Virus record (IMG/VR): IMGVR_UViG_3300050011_000064
Span: 1 to 20,078 of that record
Source: a virus
Strand: one strand, 5' to 3'
Length of the DNA: 20,078 nucleotides
The position numbers and the translations under genes were made by a program. The notes under the pieces were generated by a model. The model did not search any database. It had not been told where the DNA came from and saw only the letters and a list, made by a program, of their open reading frames with translations. Shown piece after piece: positions 13,481-20,078 of this stretch; position 1 is the stretch's first letter; every line of letters starts with the position of its first letter.

Positions 13481-14230
13481 ATGGAAACCCAAGAACAACA
13501 TGCTAAGTTCGTCCAGTCATACCAAGTCACCGATGAAGAGGGTAACCCCATCGGCAGACCCACCATTTTGCAGGCGCAAACCGCTGAAGAGATGTTTGAC
13601 AAAATGCGTGAGGCTAACATCGCCGTCACACGTGCTCTCAACCGTCAAAACAAAGCTCTCATAGACCTAAAGTCTCGCAAAATCACTCCATTACCCGCGC
13701 CAAAAGCCCCCCCAGTTACCCCGGAGGAGAAATCTGCGGACTTCGAGAACCGTTTACAGGTAGCCGAGGCGAAAGCCCGAGGCGCAGAACTCAGCGCCAT
13801 GACCTACAGATTTTGTATGCGTCACAAGTTTGACTTCTACCCATGTCAAGCAAATAGTGACGTAGTTTTCGGATGGTTAGCGGCCAATAGCCTCGAAACC
13901 ACCGACGACAACTTGGAGATAGCTTTCTACAACGTCGAAGCGACGTTGGCAAAAGACCCCAAGGAAGTAGTAAACAATGTTGAACCCACAAATGATCTTC
14001 CTACCAATGATCCTCCCACCAATGAACCACCTGTGCCGACAGTGAAGCGGCAGCCTAGTTTTGGGATTCAACCCAACACGGGTTCAGGACACAGACCCAC
14101 AGGCGGACCTGCGGGGATGACGAAAAAAGACGTTTACGAGCTACTCAGAAAGAATCCAGTTGAGTACAAAAAGCGACTGCGCGATCCGAAGAAAAAAGCG
14201 GAACTGGATGCAGCGTTGGCTCGGGGCTAA
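13481..14230 (+). CDS. Probable capsid scaffolding protein, 249 aa
   Basis: The call rests on position immediately before the major capsid gene and on composition. The protein is hydrophilic, Lys/Glu/Pro/Asn-rich, with helical segments (35-66 and 84-108), a Pro-rich linker (70-82), three copies of a five-residue PTND/EP repeat (169-184), a Gly/Pro-rich hinge (195-212), and a strongly basic C-terminal helix (215-249, KKDVYELLRKNPVEYKKRLR). A basic C-terminal helix that binds the capsid protein is typical of phage scaffolds. An FCMRHKFDFYPCQ segment (111-123) with two Cys and one His is unusual for a scaffold. The site AGAGGAG (13467-13473) is strong. An internal head protein is the main alternative. 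Confidence 0.65.
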   Translation: METQEQHAKFVQSYQVTDEEGNPIGRPTILQAQTAEEMFDKMREANIAVTRALNRQNKALIDLKSRKITPLPAPKAPPVTPEEKSADFENRLQVAEAKARGAELSAMTYRFCMRHKFDFYPCQANSDVVFGWLAANSLETTDDNLEIAFYNVEATLAKDPKEVVNNVEPTNDLPTNDPPTNEPPVPTVKRQPSFGIQPNTGSGHRPTGGPAGMTKKDVYELLRKNPVEYKKRLRDPKKKAELDAALARG

Positions 14231-14254
14231 AGTTTCGGTCCTTAGGAGAATCAA

Positions 14255-15298
14255 ATGGCTGGAAATCCTTCAGCGGCAAACGTAGGAAACGTTCTCACCT
14301 CTCAAGCGATCATGTTCGATAGCGAACTGATCCCAAACTTGAAGGGGCAGACGAACGCCTTCGTTGTAGCGGCACAGCGCCGTGTACAGAAACTCAACTC
14401 AGGTATTAACCGCAGCATGTTCCAATACGAAACCCTCTCGGCTTCGCTTGGACAGGTCACAGATGGCTGTGTCGGGAATTCTGAGTTCGTCGGTCAAATC
14501 ACCACGCCTGCCCAATGCGGCGAGTGGAATAATTTTGGTAACTTTAGCGCCATGTCGGTGGCTTCGGCCGTTGATGAACTCGTCGGCAACTCTGCCGTCG
14601 AAGGCGGGTACCAAGCCGGGCAGACGATCAGCGAACTGTATTCGAGCACGCTCGATAACACAGTCAACGTTGACTCCGCTGTCAGCTTGAACTACCTCCT
14701 TCCAATTGCTGGAAGCTACACGCTCGATCTCGCGACGTTCCGTACCATGAAGAACAGCTTGGTCGGTATCGATGTACTGCCCTGCAAGGAAGACCTGTAT
14801 TACGCTCAGATGCACCCGAACGTCTTGAACGACATCGTAAATTCCACGACCGTTAATGACAGCATTAGCGATTTTTGGAAGCATACGGAAAGCGGCAACA
14901 AGAAGTTCGAGGAAGTCGGCGGATACACTCAGCTTCGTCCGTTGGAAATCGGCCCCGGCACTGACACACGAGTCTATTTGACTCCGTTTGTCACCCAGAC
15001 GCCCAATGCCTACAACACGGGGAAGATTGCTTTCCGTACCTACTGCGAAGGTCTTTACAGCCATATTGGTATTTGGCTGGAAGTACCCGGCGACACCGAC
15101 CTCGGTGATGGTGATTGGCGAACGATTGAATGCGGCGTGGTTGATAACGCTCCGTCTTCGGTCTATGACCCAACCGCAACCATCGGTGCTTGGTGGTGGT
15201 ACCGGTTCCATCAAGTGGTCGTAACTCCGTCCAATGGTGGACAGGCTGCCAACACTCAGCGCGTGCGCGTTGTGGACACGATCCCAACTTTGCAATAG
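14255..15298 (+). CDS. Major capsid protein (HK97-type fold presumed), 347 aa
   Basis: This is the shell-forming protein, called from gene order (terminase, portal, scaffold-like, then this), length and sequence character. It starts MAGNPSAANVGNVLTSQAI, has no signal peptide, and mixes helical and beta segments as HK97-fold proteins do: AVDELVGNSAVEGGYQAGQT in the likely spine-helix region, YAQMHPNVLNDIV in the middle, and a C-terminal AWWWYRFHQVVVTPSNG before a short beta end. The ribosome-binding site AGGAG (14244-14248), 6 nt before the ATG, is among the best in the window, fitting a highly expressed product. The gene is followed at once by a strong terminator. No sequence motif alone proves the fold. 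Confidence 0.8.
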   Translation: MAGNPSAANVGNVLTSQAIMFDSELIPNLKGQTNAFVVAAQRRVQKLNSGINRSMFQYETLSASLGQVTDGCVGNSEFVGQITTPAQCGEWNNFGNFSAMSVASAVDELVGNSAVEGGYQAGQTISELYSSTLDNTVNVDSAVSLNYLLPIAGSYTLDLATFRTMKNSLVGIDVLPCKEDLYYAQMHPNVLNDIVNSTTVNDSISDFWKHTESGNKKFEEVGGYTQLRPLEIGPGTDTRVYLTPFVTQTPNAYNTGKIAFRTYCEGLYSHIGIWLEVPGDTDLGDGDWRTIECGVVDNAPSSVYDPTATIGAWWWYRFHQVVVTPSNGGQAANTQRVRVVDTIPTLQ

Positions 15299-15321
15299 TG
15301 GCAGGAAAATCAACTAACAGC

Positions 15322-15359
15322 CCCTCTAGTGAGTATTAGCTCACTAGAGGGTTCTTTTT
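15322..15359 (+). terminator. Strong intrinsic terminator after the major capsid gene
   Basis: A perfect 12-bp stem CCCTCTAGTGAG/CTCACTAGAGGG (15322-15333/15340-15351) with a 6-nt loop TATTAG is followed by TTCTTTTT. This is a textbook rho-independent terminator and would raise capsid transcripts relative to downstream genes. Its 3' arm (AGAGGG, 15346-15351) is also the only ribosome-binding site for the homing endonuclease that starts in the T-run. Confidence 0.93.
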
Positions 15360-16002
15360 GTTCATCTATCTGATCGTCAACCACATCACCGGGAAGTATT
15401 ACATCGGTCAACACAAAGGCAACAACCTGAAGAAATATCTTCAGACTAAGCTGTCGGACGCAAAGAAGAATCGCGGCGGTAAGTCGCACTTATTTGCTTC
15501 CATGCGGCTGCACGGTAAGACAGCCTTCACCATCCACGCTTTGCTTTCTGACATTCAGACCAAAGCTGAGTTAGACCAGCTTGAAAAAGAGTTCATCGCT
15601 TTCCTTAAGTCCAGAGACCACGAGTTTGGTTACAACATCTGTCGCGGTGGTGAGGGTGGAAACGGTCCCGGCAAAGGCAACACGAACGGACGCGGCGGCA
15701 AAGGTAGGAAACACTCAGAAGAGACTCTTCAGAAAATCAGTGAGTCACGCAAGGGTAAGTGCCTTGGCAACCAACACACACTCGGCCTCAAGCATACCGA
15801 AGAGTGGAAAGCGGCAATGAGCAAGAGAGCCTTGGGCGTCCACCAAGAAGGTCACAGCACCGATGAAGTTCGCCTCCATTTGAGTCTCTCCCACATGGGC
15901 AATAAGCCTACTGAAGAAACCAAGCGCAAGATGAGGGAGGGTCAGAAGAGGGCGTGGATTCAAAGAAGACTTTCAAAGCCCTCTATAGGCACCCAACAAT
16001 GA
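15358..16002 (+). CDS. GIY-YIG homing endonuclease with NUMOD3 repeats, TTG start, 214 aa
   Basis: Homing endonucleases of this group cut DNA lacking their own gene and spread by repair. The N-terminal nuclease domain shows IYLIVN (3-8), YYIGQ (14-18), an SMRLHG segment with candidate catalytic Arg50, an ELDQLEKEFI helix with the candidate metal-binding Glu (71-80), and GYNICRGGEGG (91-101). Three NUMOD3 DNA-binding repeats follow (about 113-134, 141-160, 180-198), with KHSEETLQKISESRKGK, KHTEEWKAAMSKRALG and PTEETKRKMREGQKRAW. The domain begins at residue 2, so TTG at 15358 must be the start; AGAGGG (15346-15351) lies 6 nt upstream, inside the terminator stem. The frame is complete, and its TGA overlaps the next ATG as ATGA. 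It interrupts the usual capsid-to-adaptor order. Confidence 0.9.
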   Translation: MFIYLIVNHITGKYYIGQHKGNNLKKYLQTKLSDAKKNRGGKSHLFASMRLHGKTAFTIHALLSDIQTKAELDQLEKEFIAFLKSRDHEFGYNICRGGEGGNGPGKGNTNGRGGKGRKHSEETLQKISESRKGKCLGNQHTLGLKHTEEWKAAMSKRALGVHQEGHSTDEVRLHLSLSHMGNKPTEETKRKMREGQKRAWIQRRLSKPSIGTQQ

Positions 16003-16646
16003 TTAAGAACACCCGCACGGCAATCAACAAAGCTCTCGACAACGAATCCTCCCACATCACCACAGGCCGCAAAGGTATGGCAAACGCCACAACCGAAGCT
16101 ACGGTCAAAGAAATCCTCAAGCATGGCACCCCTGACTGGGTGACGAGACCCGAAGACTACAAAGCCTTCGCCAAGGAAGCCTACGCCGCTTCCAAAGAGC
16201 GGTCGGATGCTCAAGTAGCCGGGTATCAGATGGACGATCAGATCATCTTGACGGATGCGGCTCTGAGTATGGTCAATCCGATGAGCGCCAAACAATTCAT
16301 AGCCAAGCTTAGGGCCAATGGTCTCCAGTGCGGCTCCGTGGAGAGCCCCATGCATAACGGCACGGCGTCACTGGTCGCCGTGGTGCCCACTACTCAGGGC
16401 AGTAAGCCCAAGTTTGTGAACTCGATTCAGGTCCCGTGGATGTACGAATGGTCGCTCATGAAACTGGATGACCACAACCTACCAAACGGGTACCGCTATG
16501 TCGGTTGGCGAGACGCGGTGGCTCAGCTAGTCGAACTCGGCATCTGGACGGAACAGAAGGCCCATAAAGTCTTCGGCGCTCCCTCAGACTGCTCAGCACG
16601 CAGTAGTCGTTACCGTCGCTCCCTGTGGCTTCACCGCAACAAGTAG
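15999..16646 (+). CDS. Hypothetical phage protein, 215 aa
   Basis: I do not recognise a named family. The N-terminal half is helical and charged (TATVKEILKHGTP-like region, DYKAFAKEAYAASKERSD); the C-terminal half contains VPWMYEWSLMKLDDHNLPNG, YRYVGWRDAVAQLVELGIW and a basic end (RSSRYRRSLWLHRNK). It has no membrane segment. The frame is open from a GTG at 15954 inside the endonuclease gene, but I chose the ATG at 15999 because it overlaps the endonuclease stop as ATGA and the added residues look like read-through of another frame. Position among head and adaptor genes suggests a conserved structural-region accessory. The homing endonuclease was probably inserted just upstream of it. Confidence 0.65.
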   Translation: MIKNTRTAINKALDNESSHITTGRKGMANATTEATVKEILKHGTPDWVTRPEDYKAFAKEAYAASKERSDAQVAGYQMDDQIILTDAALSMVNPMSAKQFIAKLRANGLQCGSVESPMHNGTASLVAVVPTTQGSKPKFVNSIQVPWMYEWSLMKLDDHNLPNGYRYVGWRDAVAQLVELGIWTEQKAHKVFGAPSDCSARSSRYRRSLWLHRNK

Positions 16647-16674
16647 CTTCCAAAACCTATATCAGGAGAACCAA

Positions 16675-17253
16675 ATGGCACACCCAAACGAGGGCGGATC
16701 ACAGCCCAAAGGTAGCAACAGCGAAGATCCTGATGAGGCATTCGGCCCACGGCTGAAGGCACAACCCACAAAGTCCGCAACAGATGTACTGGCAGAAATA
16801 ATGCTTCGCCGAGAGGCGAAGGAAGAGCAGGCTAAGCTTGACGCCGAAAAGCGTACCTCTGACGCCTCGGATCGTCAACGCAAGATGGACGAGGGCAAGC
16901 TCAAGAATACGCACCGCCGTCAGTCGCTCTGCGATCACCTTCAGGGCAATCACGCAAGTGGTGAAGCCCCAATCCGTGAGCTTGACAACCTGAGTCTCCA
17001 CACTTATCAGGACAACACCAAGCGCATCCGCTGCAACAAGTGCGGATTCCACTGGCATCCGGGTGACACTGCGGAGTTCTACTACCGCTGGGTCGCTGGA
17101 ATCAAGACCAGCGCAAAGCTCACCAATCCCACGGGCATGGGTTGGGCGGAAGCTTACAAGCGGGTCATCAGGGGCAAGACCACAGGCAACAAGCCTAGCT
17201 GCGGCTTCGTGACTGTGACCGTTGCACCCGTAGAAGAACCAATAGAGGTCTAA
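16675..17253 (+). CDS. Putative zinc-binding protein, 192 aa
   Basis: The N-terminal third is hydrophilic and probably disordered (GGSQPKGSNSEDPDE), followed by a charged helix (about 36-80, IMLRREAKEEQAKLDAEKR) likely to form coiled coil. A zinc-binding region follows, with C86-x-H88 and H93, then C120-x2-C123-x2-H126-x-H128 (RCNKCGFHWHPGD). The pairing of CxH with CxxC after about 30 residues looks like a zinc ribbon or knuckle. Its partner is unknown; such modules are frequent in small phage structural-region proteins. AGGAG (16664-16668) lies 6 nt before the ATG, and the stop overlaps the next ATG as TAATG. No catalytic motif is visible. Confidence 0.65.
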   Translation: MAHPNEGGSQPKGSNSEDPDEAFGPRLKAQPTKSATDVLAEIMLRREAKEEQAKLDAEKRTSDASDRQRKMDEGKLKNTHRRQSLCDHLQGNHASGEAPIRELDNLSLHTYQDNTKRIRCNKCGFHWHPGDTAEFYYRWVAGIKTSAKLTNPTGMGWAEAYKRVIRGKTTGNKPSCGFVTVTVAPVEEPIEV

Positions 17254-18347
17254 TGGCAAATCCTAGCTCACAGAGCACCATCACGCTGCAAAACATTATC
17301 GACAACGTTGAGACCGACCCGCTGCTGAAGGCCATCACGACCTTCGGCGGTCGGGTCTCGAGTAAGGTCTACACGGCTGCCACCGATGTGATGCAGGCAA
17401 TCTGCGACACCATCAGTCCGTGGAAGTGGAACGAGATGAACCTTCCGCTGTTCTACTCGAATAGTTGGCAGCAGGACTACGCGCTGATTTATCCCAATGG
17501 GAAAAGCGTGACGAATTTGAGTTGGTTGACGGATGGCATCGCCATCCAGATCAACAATAGTTCCACACCAAAACCTTGGTCATGGATCGAAGTGGGTCGG
17601 AGACAGGGGCGCTCTACCGCGACCATCTTGAGTAACAGCTTCTTCGGATTCCCGCAATTCACCGCCAGTTTCCTCCCAAATAACCTCCTATACTACGCGA
17701 CTTGGGGGGACGCCCAAACTGGCAATCCCACTTATGGCAACAACCCTCAGCCTCATCAGGTGATCGCGAACCCCCTCAGTACGGGGGCTTCGCAGCCACT
17801 CAACCCTTGTGATCAGATTCAGGACGCCAATGCTAATTATCTCGTCGTTACAACCTTCGGAACCACTGGAGCAACTGCTCCGCTTGCTGCGGTTAATGCT
17901 GCACCGGGCAGCACGGTTGCCGATGGTAGCGTGGTCTGGACGGTCCTAGACCCCTACGGTCAGGGTATCCGCGTGAAACCTATTCCGAGTCAGACGGGCG
18001 CAGTTTGGCAATTTAATTTGGTCGCCCAGATGAAGCCCGTGCGCTTCACCAGCTTGAGTCAAACCCTCTTCCCACTGCCCGATGACTACGAGTCCGTATT
18101 CCGAACGGGGTTCAAAGCCAACCTGCTTCAGTATGCGGGCGAGTTGAAAGTACGCGCTTTATTCAACCAAGAATGGACTCGCTGGACAACGACTTTGCAG
18201 CCACTTAGCTTGCAGAACTCGAAACAAAAATCTGATCGTGAGCGTGATGAAGATCGGTTCATTCCCGCATCCTCGATCATGGGAGCGGGTAGCCCACGTG
18301 TTGGCTACTTCGGCTCGGGGTGGCCTTACGGTTATCCGATAGATTAA
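17253..18347 (+). CDS. Head-tail adaptor-like protein with inserted beta module, 364 aa
   Basis: The N-terminal part (about 10-125) is helical and contains DTISPWKWNEMNLPLFYSN and WQQDYALIYP (53-82); the C-terminal part (about 262-330) has FPLPDDYESVFRTGFKANL and continuing helices. The same two-part pattern occurs in the 245-aa protein downstream (FTWAFNRDFYTITLVQGQQDY; LPESFIDIYNALFVAEALA), so they are probable paralogues of the adaptor / tail-tubular-A type that sits between portal and tail. This copy also carries a module at about 186-236 (VVTTFGTTGATAP, TVADGSVVWTVLDP) of a kind frequent in phage tail proteins; it recurs in the gene at 19190. A strong hairpin lies just before the module in the DNA. 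The start overlaps the previous stop as TAATG. The adaptor role is inferred from order and pattern. Confidence 0.6.
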   Translation: MANPSSQSTITLQNIIDNVETDPLLKAITTFGGRVSSKVYTAATDVMQAICDTISPWKWNEMNLPLFYSNSWQQDYALIYPNGKSVTNLSWLTDGIAIQINNSSTPKPWSWIEVGRRQGRSTATILSNSFFGFPQFTASFLPNNLLYYATWGDAQTGNPTYGNNPQPHQVIANPLSTGASQPLNPCDQIQDANANYLVVTTFGTTGATAPLAAVNAAPGSTVADGSVVWTVLDPYGQGIRVKPIPSQTGAVWQFNLVAQMKPVRFTSLSQTLFPLPDDYESVFRTGFKANLLQYAGELKVRALFNQEWTRWTTTLQPLSLQNSKQKSDRERDEDRFIPASSIMGAGSPRVGYFGSGWPYGYPID

Positions 18348-18401
18348 CAAATTCGGACATCCTGAACCCTTCACGACAATTGCAATAAAGGAGTCGGGCT
18401 G

Positions 18402-18455
18402 TTGGGAGACAGCGTAGCTGGACTTCTCAAAGCAATCGAGTACCTGAAATTATGA
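18402..18455 (+). CDS. Possible 17-aa leader peptide
   Basis: A TTG start (18402) with a strong ribosome-binding site AAAGGAG (18387-18393, 8 nt away) opens a 17-codon frame, GDSVAGLLKAIEYLKL after the start. Its TGA overlaps the ATG of the adaptor gene at 18452 as ATGA. The adaptor gene has no ribosome-binding site of its own, so translation of this peptide may deliver ribosomes to it. The peptide is short, helical and amphipathic. It could instead be a remnant of a longer gene. Confidence 0.4.
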   Translation: MGDSVAGLLKAIEYLKL

Positions 18456-19189
18456 GCTACTTACTCAGTCAATCTATCGTTTACTCCCAATCGTTCATTG
18501 CCGACCTGCTCCCCACGGTATACGCGGGGTCTGAACCTGCGCTCAGCTTTGCTCGAATGATTGTCAGTCTGATTCTCAATCCTCCCTTCACGTGGGCTTT
18601 TAATCGTGATTTCTACACCATCACTTTGGTGCAGGGACAACAGGATTACACGGAAGTCATTCCCGGCTTTGGATTCTTGGAAAAGGTCAGCATCTATAAC
18701 CCATCGGATGGCAGCATCTTCGAGATGGAGAATGTCTACAACAATCATGCGTTAGGTGAAACGTCACAACAGAGCCGTCCTGATGCTATATCCGTGCAGT
18801 ACACGGGCACGAGCGGTAGCCCAGCGGTGCCTGACATTACTTTTCGCTTCCTGAATGCTCCCGACCAAGTGTATGAGGCGAGGCTCCAGTTCCAGAAAGC
18901 CCCAACCTTCTTCACCGTCACTACGCAGGACTGGTTCCTTCAGTGCGGCCTACCAGAAAGCTTCATCGACATCTACAACGCCTTGTTTGTTGCGGAAGCT
19001 CTCGCATTCGCAATTGACGAACGCTCCGTTCAGTATCGTCAACGTGGGATGGCAGCCCTCCTTTCAAAATCGGAAGGTCTGTCTGAAATGCAAAAGAGTG
19101 AAATCCTCGGACAGTATCTCCAGAATGATTTGCAGACGCTCGTCAATCAACTCAAGGCTCAACAGGCAGCGCAAGCGCGGGTGGTGTAA
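18452..19189 (+). CDS. Head-tail adaptor-like protein, 245 aa
   Basis: The protein has an N-terminal helical segment (1-45), a FTWAFNRDFYTITLVQGQQDY region (46-66), a beta-rich middle (VSIYNPSDGSIFEMENV, VPDITFRFL), and a long helical C-terminal half (RLQFQKAPTFF, PESFIDIYNALFVAEALAF, RQRGMAALLSKSEGLSEMQKSEIL). The helical bundle plus beta hairpin layout and the gene order fit the adaptor or tail-tubular-A class that extends the portal ring in podoviruses. It is related in pattern to the 364-aa protein upstream but lacks the inserted module. The ATG has no ribosome-binding site and overlaps the stop of a possible 17-codon leader. The TAA is followed directly by the GTG of the next gene. Confidence 0.65.
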   Translation: MSYLLSQSIVYSQSFIADLLPTVYAGSEPALSFARMIVSLILNPPFTWAFNRDFYTITLVQGQQDYTEVIPGFGFLEKVSIYNPSDGSIFEMENVYNNHALGETSQQSRPDAISVQYTGTSGSPAVPDITFRFLNAPDQVYEARLQFQKAPTFFTVTTQDWFLQCGLPESFIDIYNALFVAEALAFAIDERSVQYRQRGMAALLSKSEGLSEMQKSEILGQYLQNDLQTLVNQLKAQQAAQARVV

Positions 19190-20078
19190 GTGGGTCTCCT
19201 AAAAACATTCGGGGCAATGATTAGCAATCTCAAAGGCCCCAAGTTCACAACACTGTTCCAAGACCGCACCCTCAAAGGTCTGTACACCCAGCGTGCAGTT
19301 TTTCACGACTCGACGGATGTCATCACCTCGAAATATTACGGTGGTGCGCCCGATGCGCTGTGGCAAAGCGGCTCAGGCGGCACTCTCACCAGCATCAACA
19401 CAGAGCTTACGAACGAGCTAACACTTGCCCGTGCTTACGGGACGAGCCAATGGACAACCGCCACTTACCCATCTCCCCCGCTCCGTGCCTTCAGTTTCCA
19501 GCTTCAGGACGGCAGCATCCAAGTCCTCATCGACACTGAGACAGCGGTCTATCTCGATTACCAAGGCTTTGTCGGCGGCTCCCCGCCTGTAGACAAAGAA
19601 CTGATTTTCACCAAGAGCGCAGGGGCAGGTGAAACCTATTTCATCGCTGTCGGCGACGTAGTTTACATGGGCAATGGCGTTGACGTTATCAAGTACACGC
19701 CGGGTAACCCGAATGGCATCGAGTGGCTCTGGGGAATCGCCGCGCCCTCAGTGCAACCAACAGTAGTGGTCACGGCGAGTGGTGCAGCAGCCGTAGCATG
19801 GCAAGCAAGTACCGCATGGACGACGATGGGACTCGTGGTAGACCCAAATGGAAACGTTCAGCAACTCTACTCGGTCAATGCGAACGCCCTCAACACGACA
19901 AACTTTGGCACATCATCCAATGGATCGCCAAATTTCAACACCGCGACTGGCGCTACGACCGTTGATGGGTCTGTAACTTGGACTTGCCAAGGACCAATCA
20001 CCCTCTGGCTTCCAAACACGCTTTATCAGTTTGGCTCACCGATCTATGATCCCGCCACTAACTCGATCTTTATCCAAG
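19190..20078 (+). CDS. Tail hub / tail-tubular-B-like protein, partial (right end missing)
   Basis: An open frame begins with GTG right after the upstream TAA and continues, without stop, off the window edge (296 codons seen). The ATG at 19217 is an alternative start; neither has a clear ribosome-binding site, so coupling is likely. The N-terminus contains FQDRTLKGLYTQRAVFHD, KYYGGAPDALWQSGSG and NELTLARAYGTSQW, a pattern I associate with large tail-hub or nozzle proteins that follow adaptors in podovirus-like phages. Around codons 205-270 a module with VVDPNGNVQQLYSV and GATTVDGSVTWTCQGP appears, and a further one seems to start (LWLPNTLYQFGSPIYDP). The same module type is inserted in the 364-aa adaptor-like protein. 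The missing end prevents a firm call. Confidence 0.6.
   Translation, partial: MGLLKTFGAMISNLKGPKFTTLFQDRTLKGLYTQRAVFHDSTDVITSKYYGGAPDALWQSGSGGTLTSINTELTNELTLARAYGTSQWTTATYPSPPLRAFSFQLQDGSIQVLIDTETAVYLDYQGFVGGSPPVDKELIFTKSAGAGETYFIAVGDVVYMGNGVDVIKYTPGNPNGIEWLWGIAAPSVQPTVVVTASGAAAVAWQASTAWTTMGLVVDPNGNVQQLYSVNANALNTTNFGTSSNGSPNFNTATGATTVDGSVTWTCQGPITLWLPNTLYQFGSPIYDPATNSIFIQ

Noticed and set aside
14399-15313. Long open frame on the - strand opposite the major capsid gene
   Set aside because: It is fully antisense to a well-supported gene with a strong start; a by-product of codon bias, and all other genes are on the + strand.
15954-15998. Earlier GTG start for the 215-aa gene
   Set aside because: It lies inside the endonuclease gene; the ATG at 15999 gives an ATGA overlap and the extra residues look like an out-of-frame reading of the endonuclease end.

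Overview
This window looks like the virion-morphogenesis (late) region of a tailed double-stranded DNA bacteriophage or prophage (Caudoviricetes). The large terminase is recognisable by motifs. The portal, scaffold-like protein, major capsid and two head-tail adaptors are recognised by sequence character and order. Every supported gene lies on the + strand, tightly packed with TAATG and ATGA overlaps and strong AGGAG-type ribosome-binding sites. The portal length and the adaptor/tail-hub genes at the right end suggest a podovirus-like particle. The host cannot be named from the sequence. No integrase, repressor, tRNA or host gene is visible.

Layout: 1-840 is a non-coding leader with tandem 11-bp repeats and many short inverted repeats. 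841-1198 holds two small unknown genes. 1195-8376 is a block of beta-rich, Gly/Ser/Thr-rich proteins that read as surface, fibre or decoration proteins. It contains a paralogous pair (1195-2412 and 2579-3178), several small proteins, and a 534-residue protein with a repeat stalk. 8405-8965 encodes a membrane-anchored repeat/zinc-ribbon protein. Then come the large terminase (8966-10897), portal (10936-13020), a small unknown, a scaffold-like protein (13481-14230), the major capsid protein (14255-15298) and a strong terminator. A GIY-YIG homing endonuclease (15358-16002) sits after that terminator. It is followed by two unknown proteins, two paralogous adaptor-like proteins (17253-18347 and 18452-19189) and a tail-hub-like gene running off the right edge.

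Three points stand out. First, the 405-residue protein at 1195-2412 appears to be the 199-residue protein at 2579-3178 with a complete DUF3494 (ice-binding-protein-like) domain inserted in one loop, so a phage may display an ice-binding or adhesin fold on its particle. Second, the gap between these two paralogues holds an 88-nt element (2417-2504) that folds by hand into a 9-bp closing stem, three directly adjacent hairpins and a 7-bp pseudoknot, which looks like a structured RNA. Third, accessory modules and selfish-gene traces recur: a beta module inserted in one of the two adaptor paralogues, an AP2-domain micro-ORF (4388-4534), and the homing endonuclease whose ribosome-binding site is buried in the capsid terminator.

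All folds and family calls were made by eye; no search or folding program was run.
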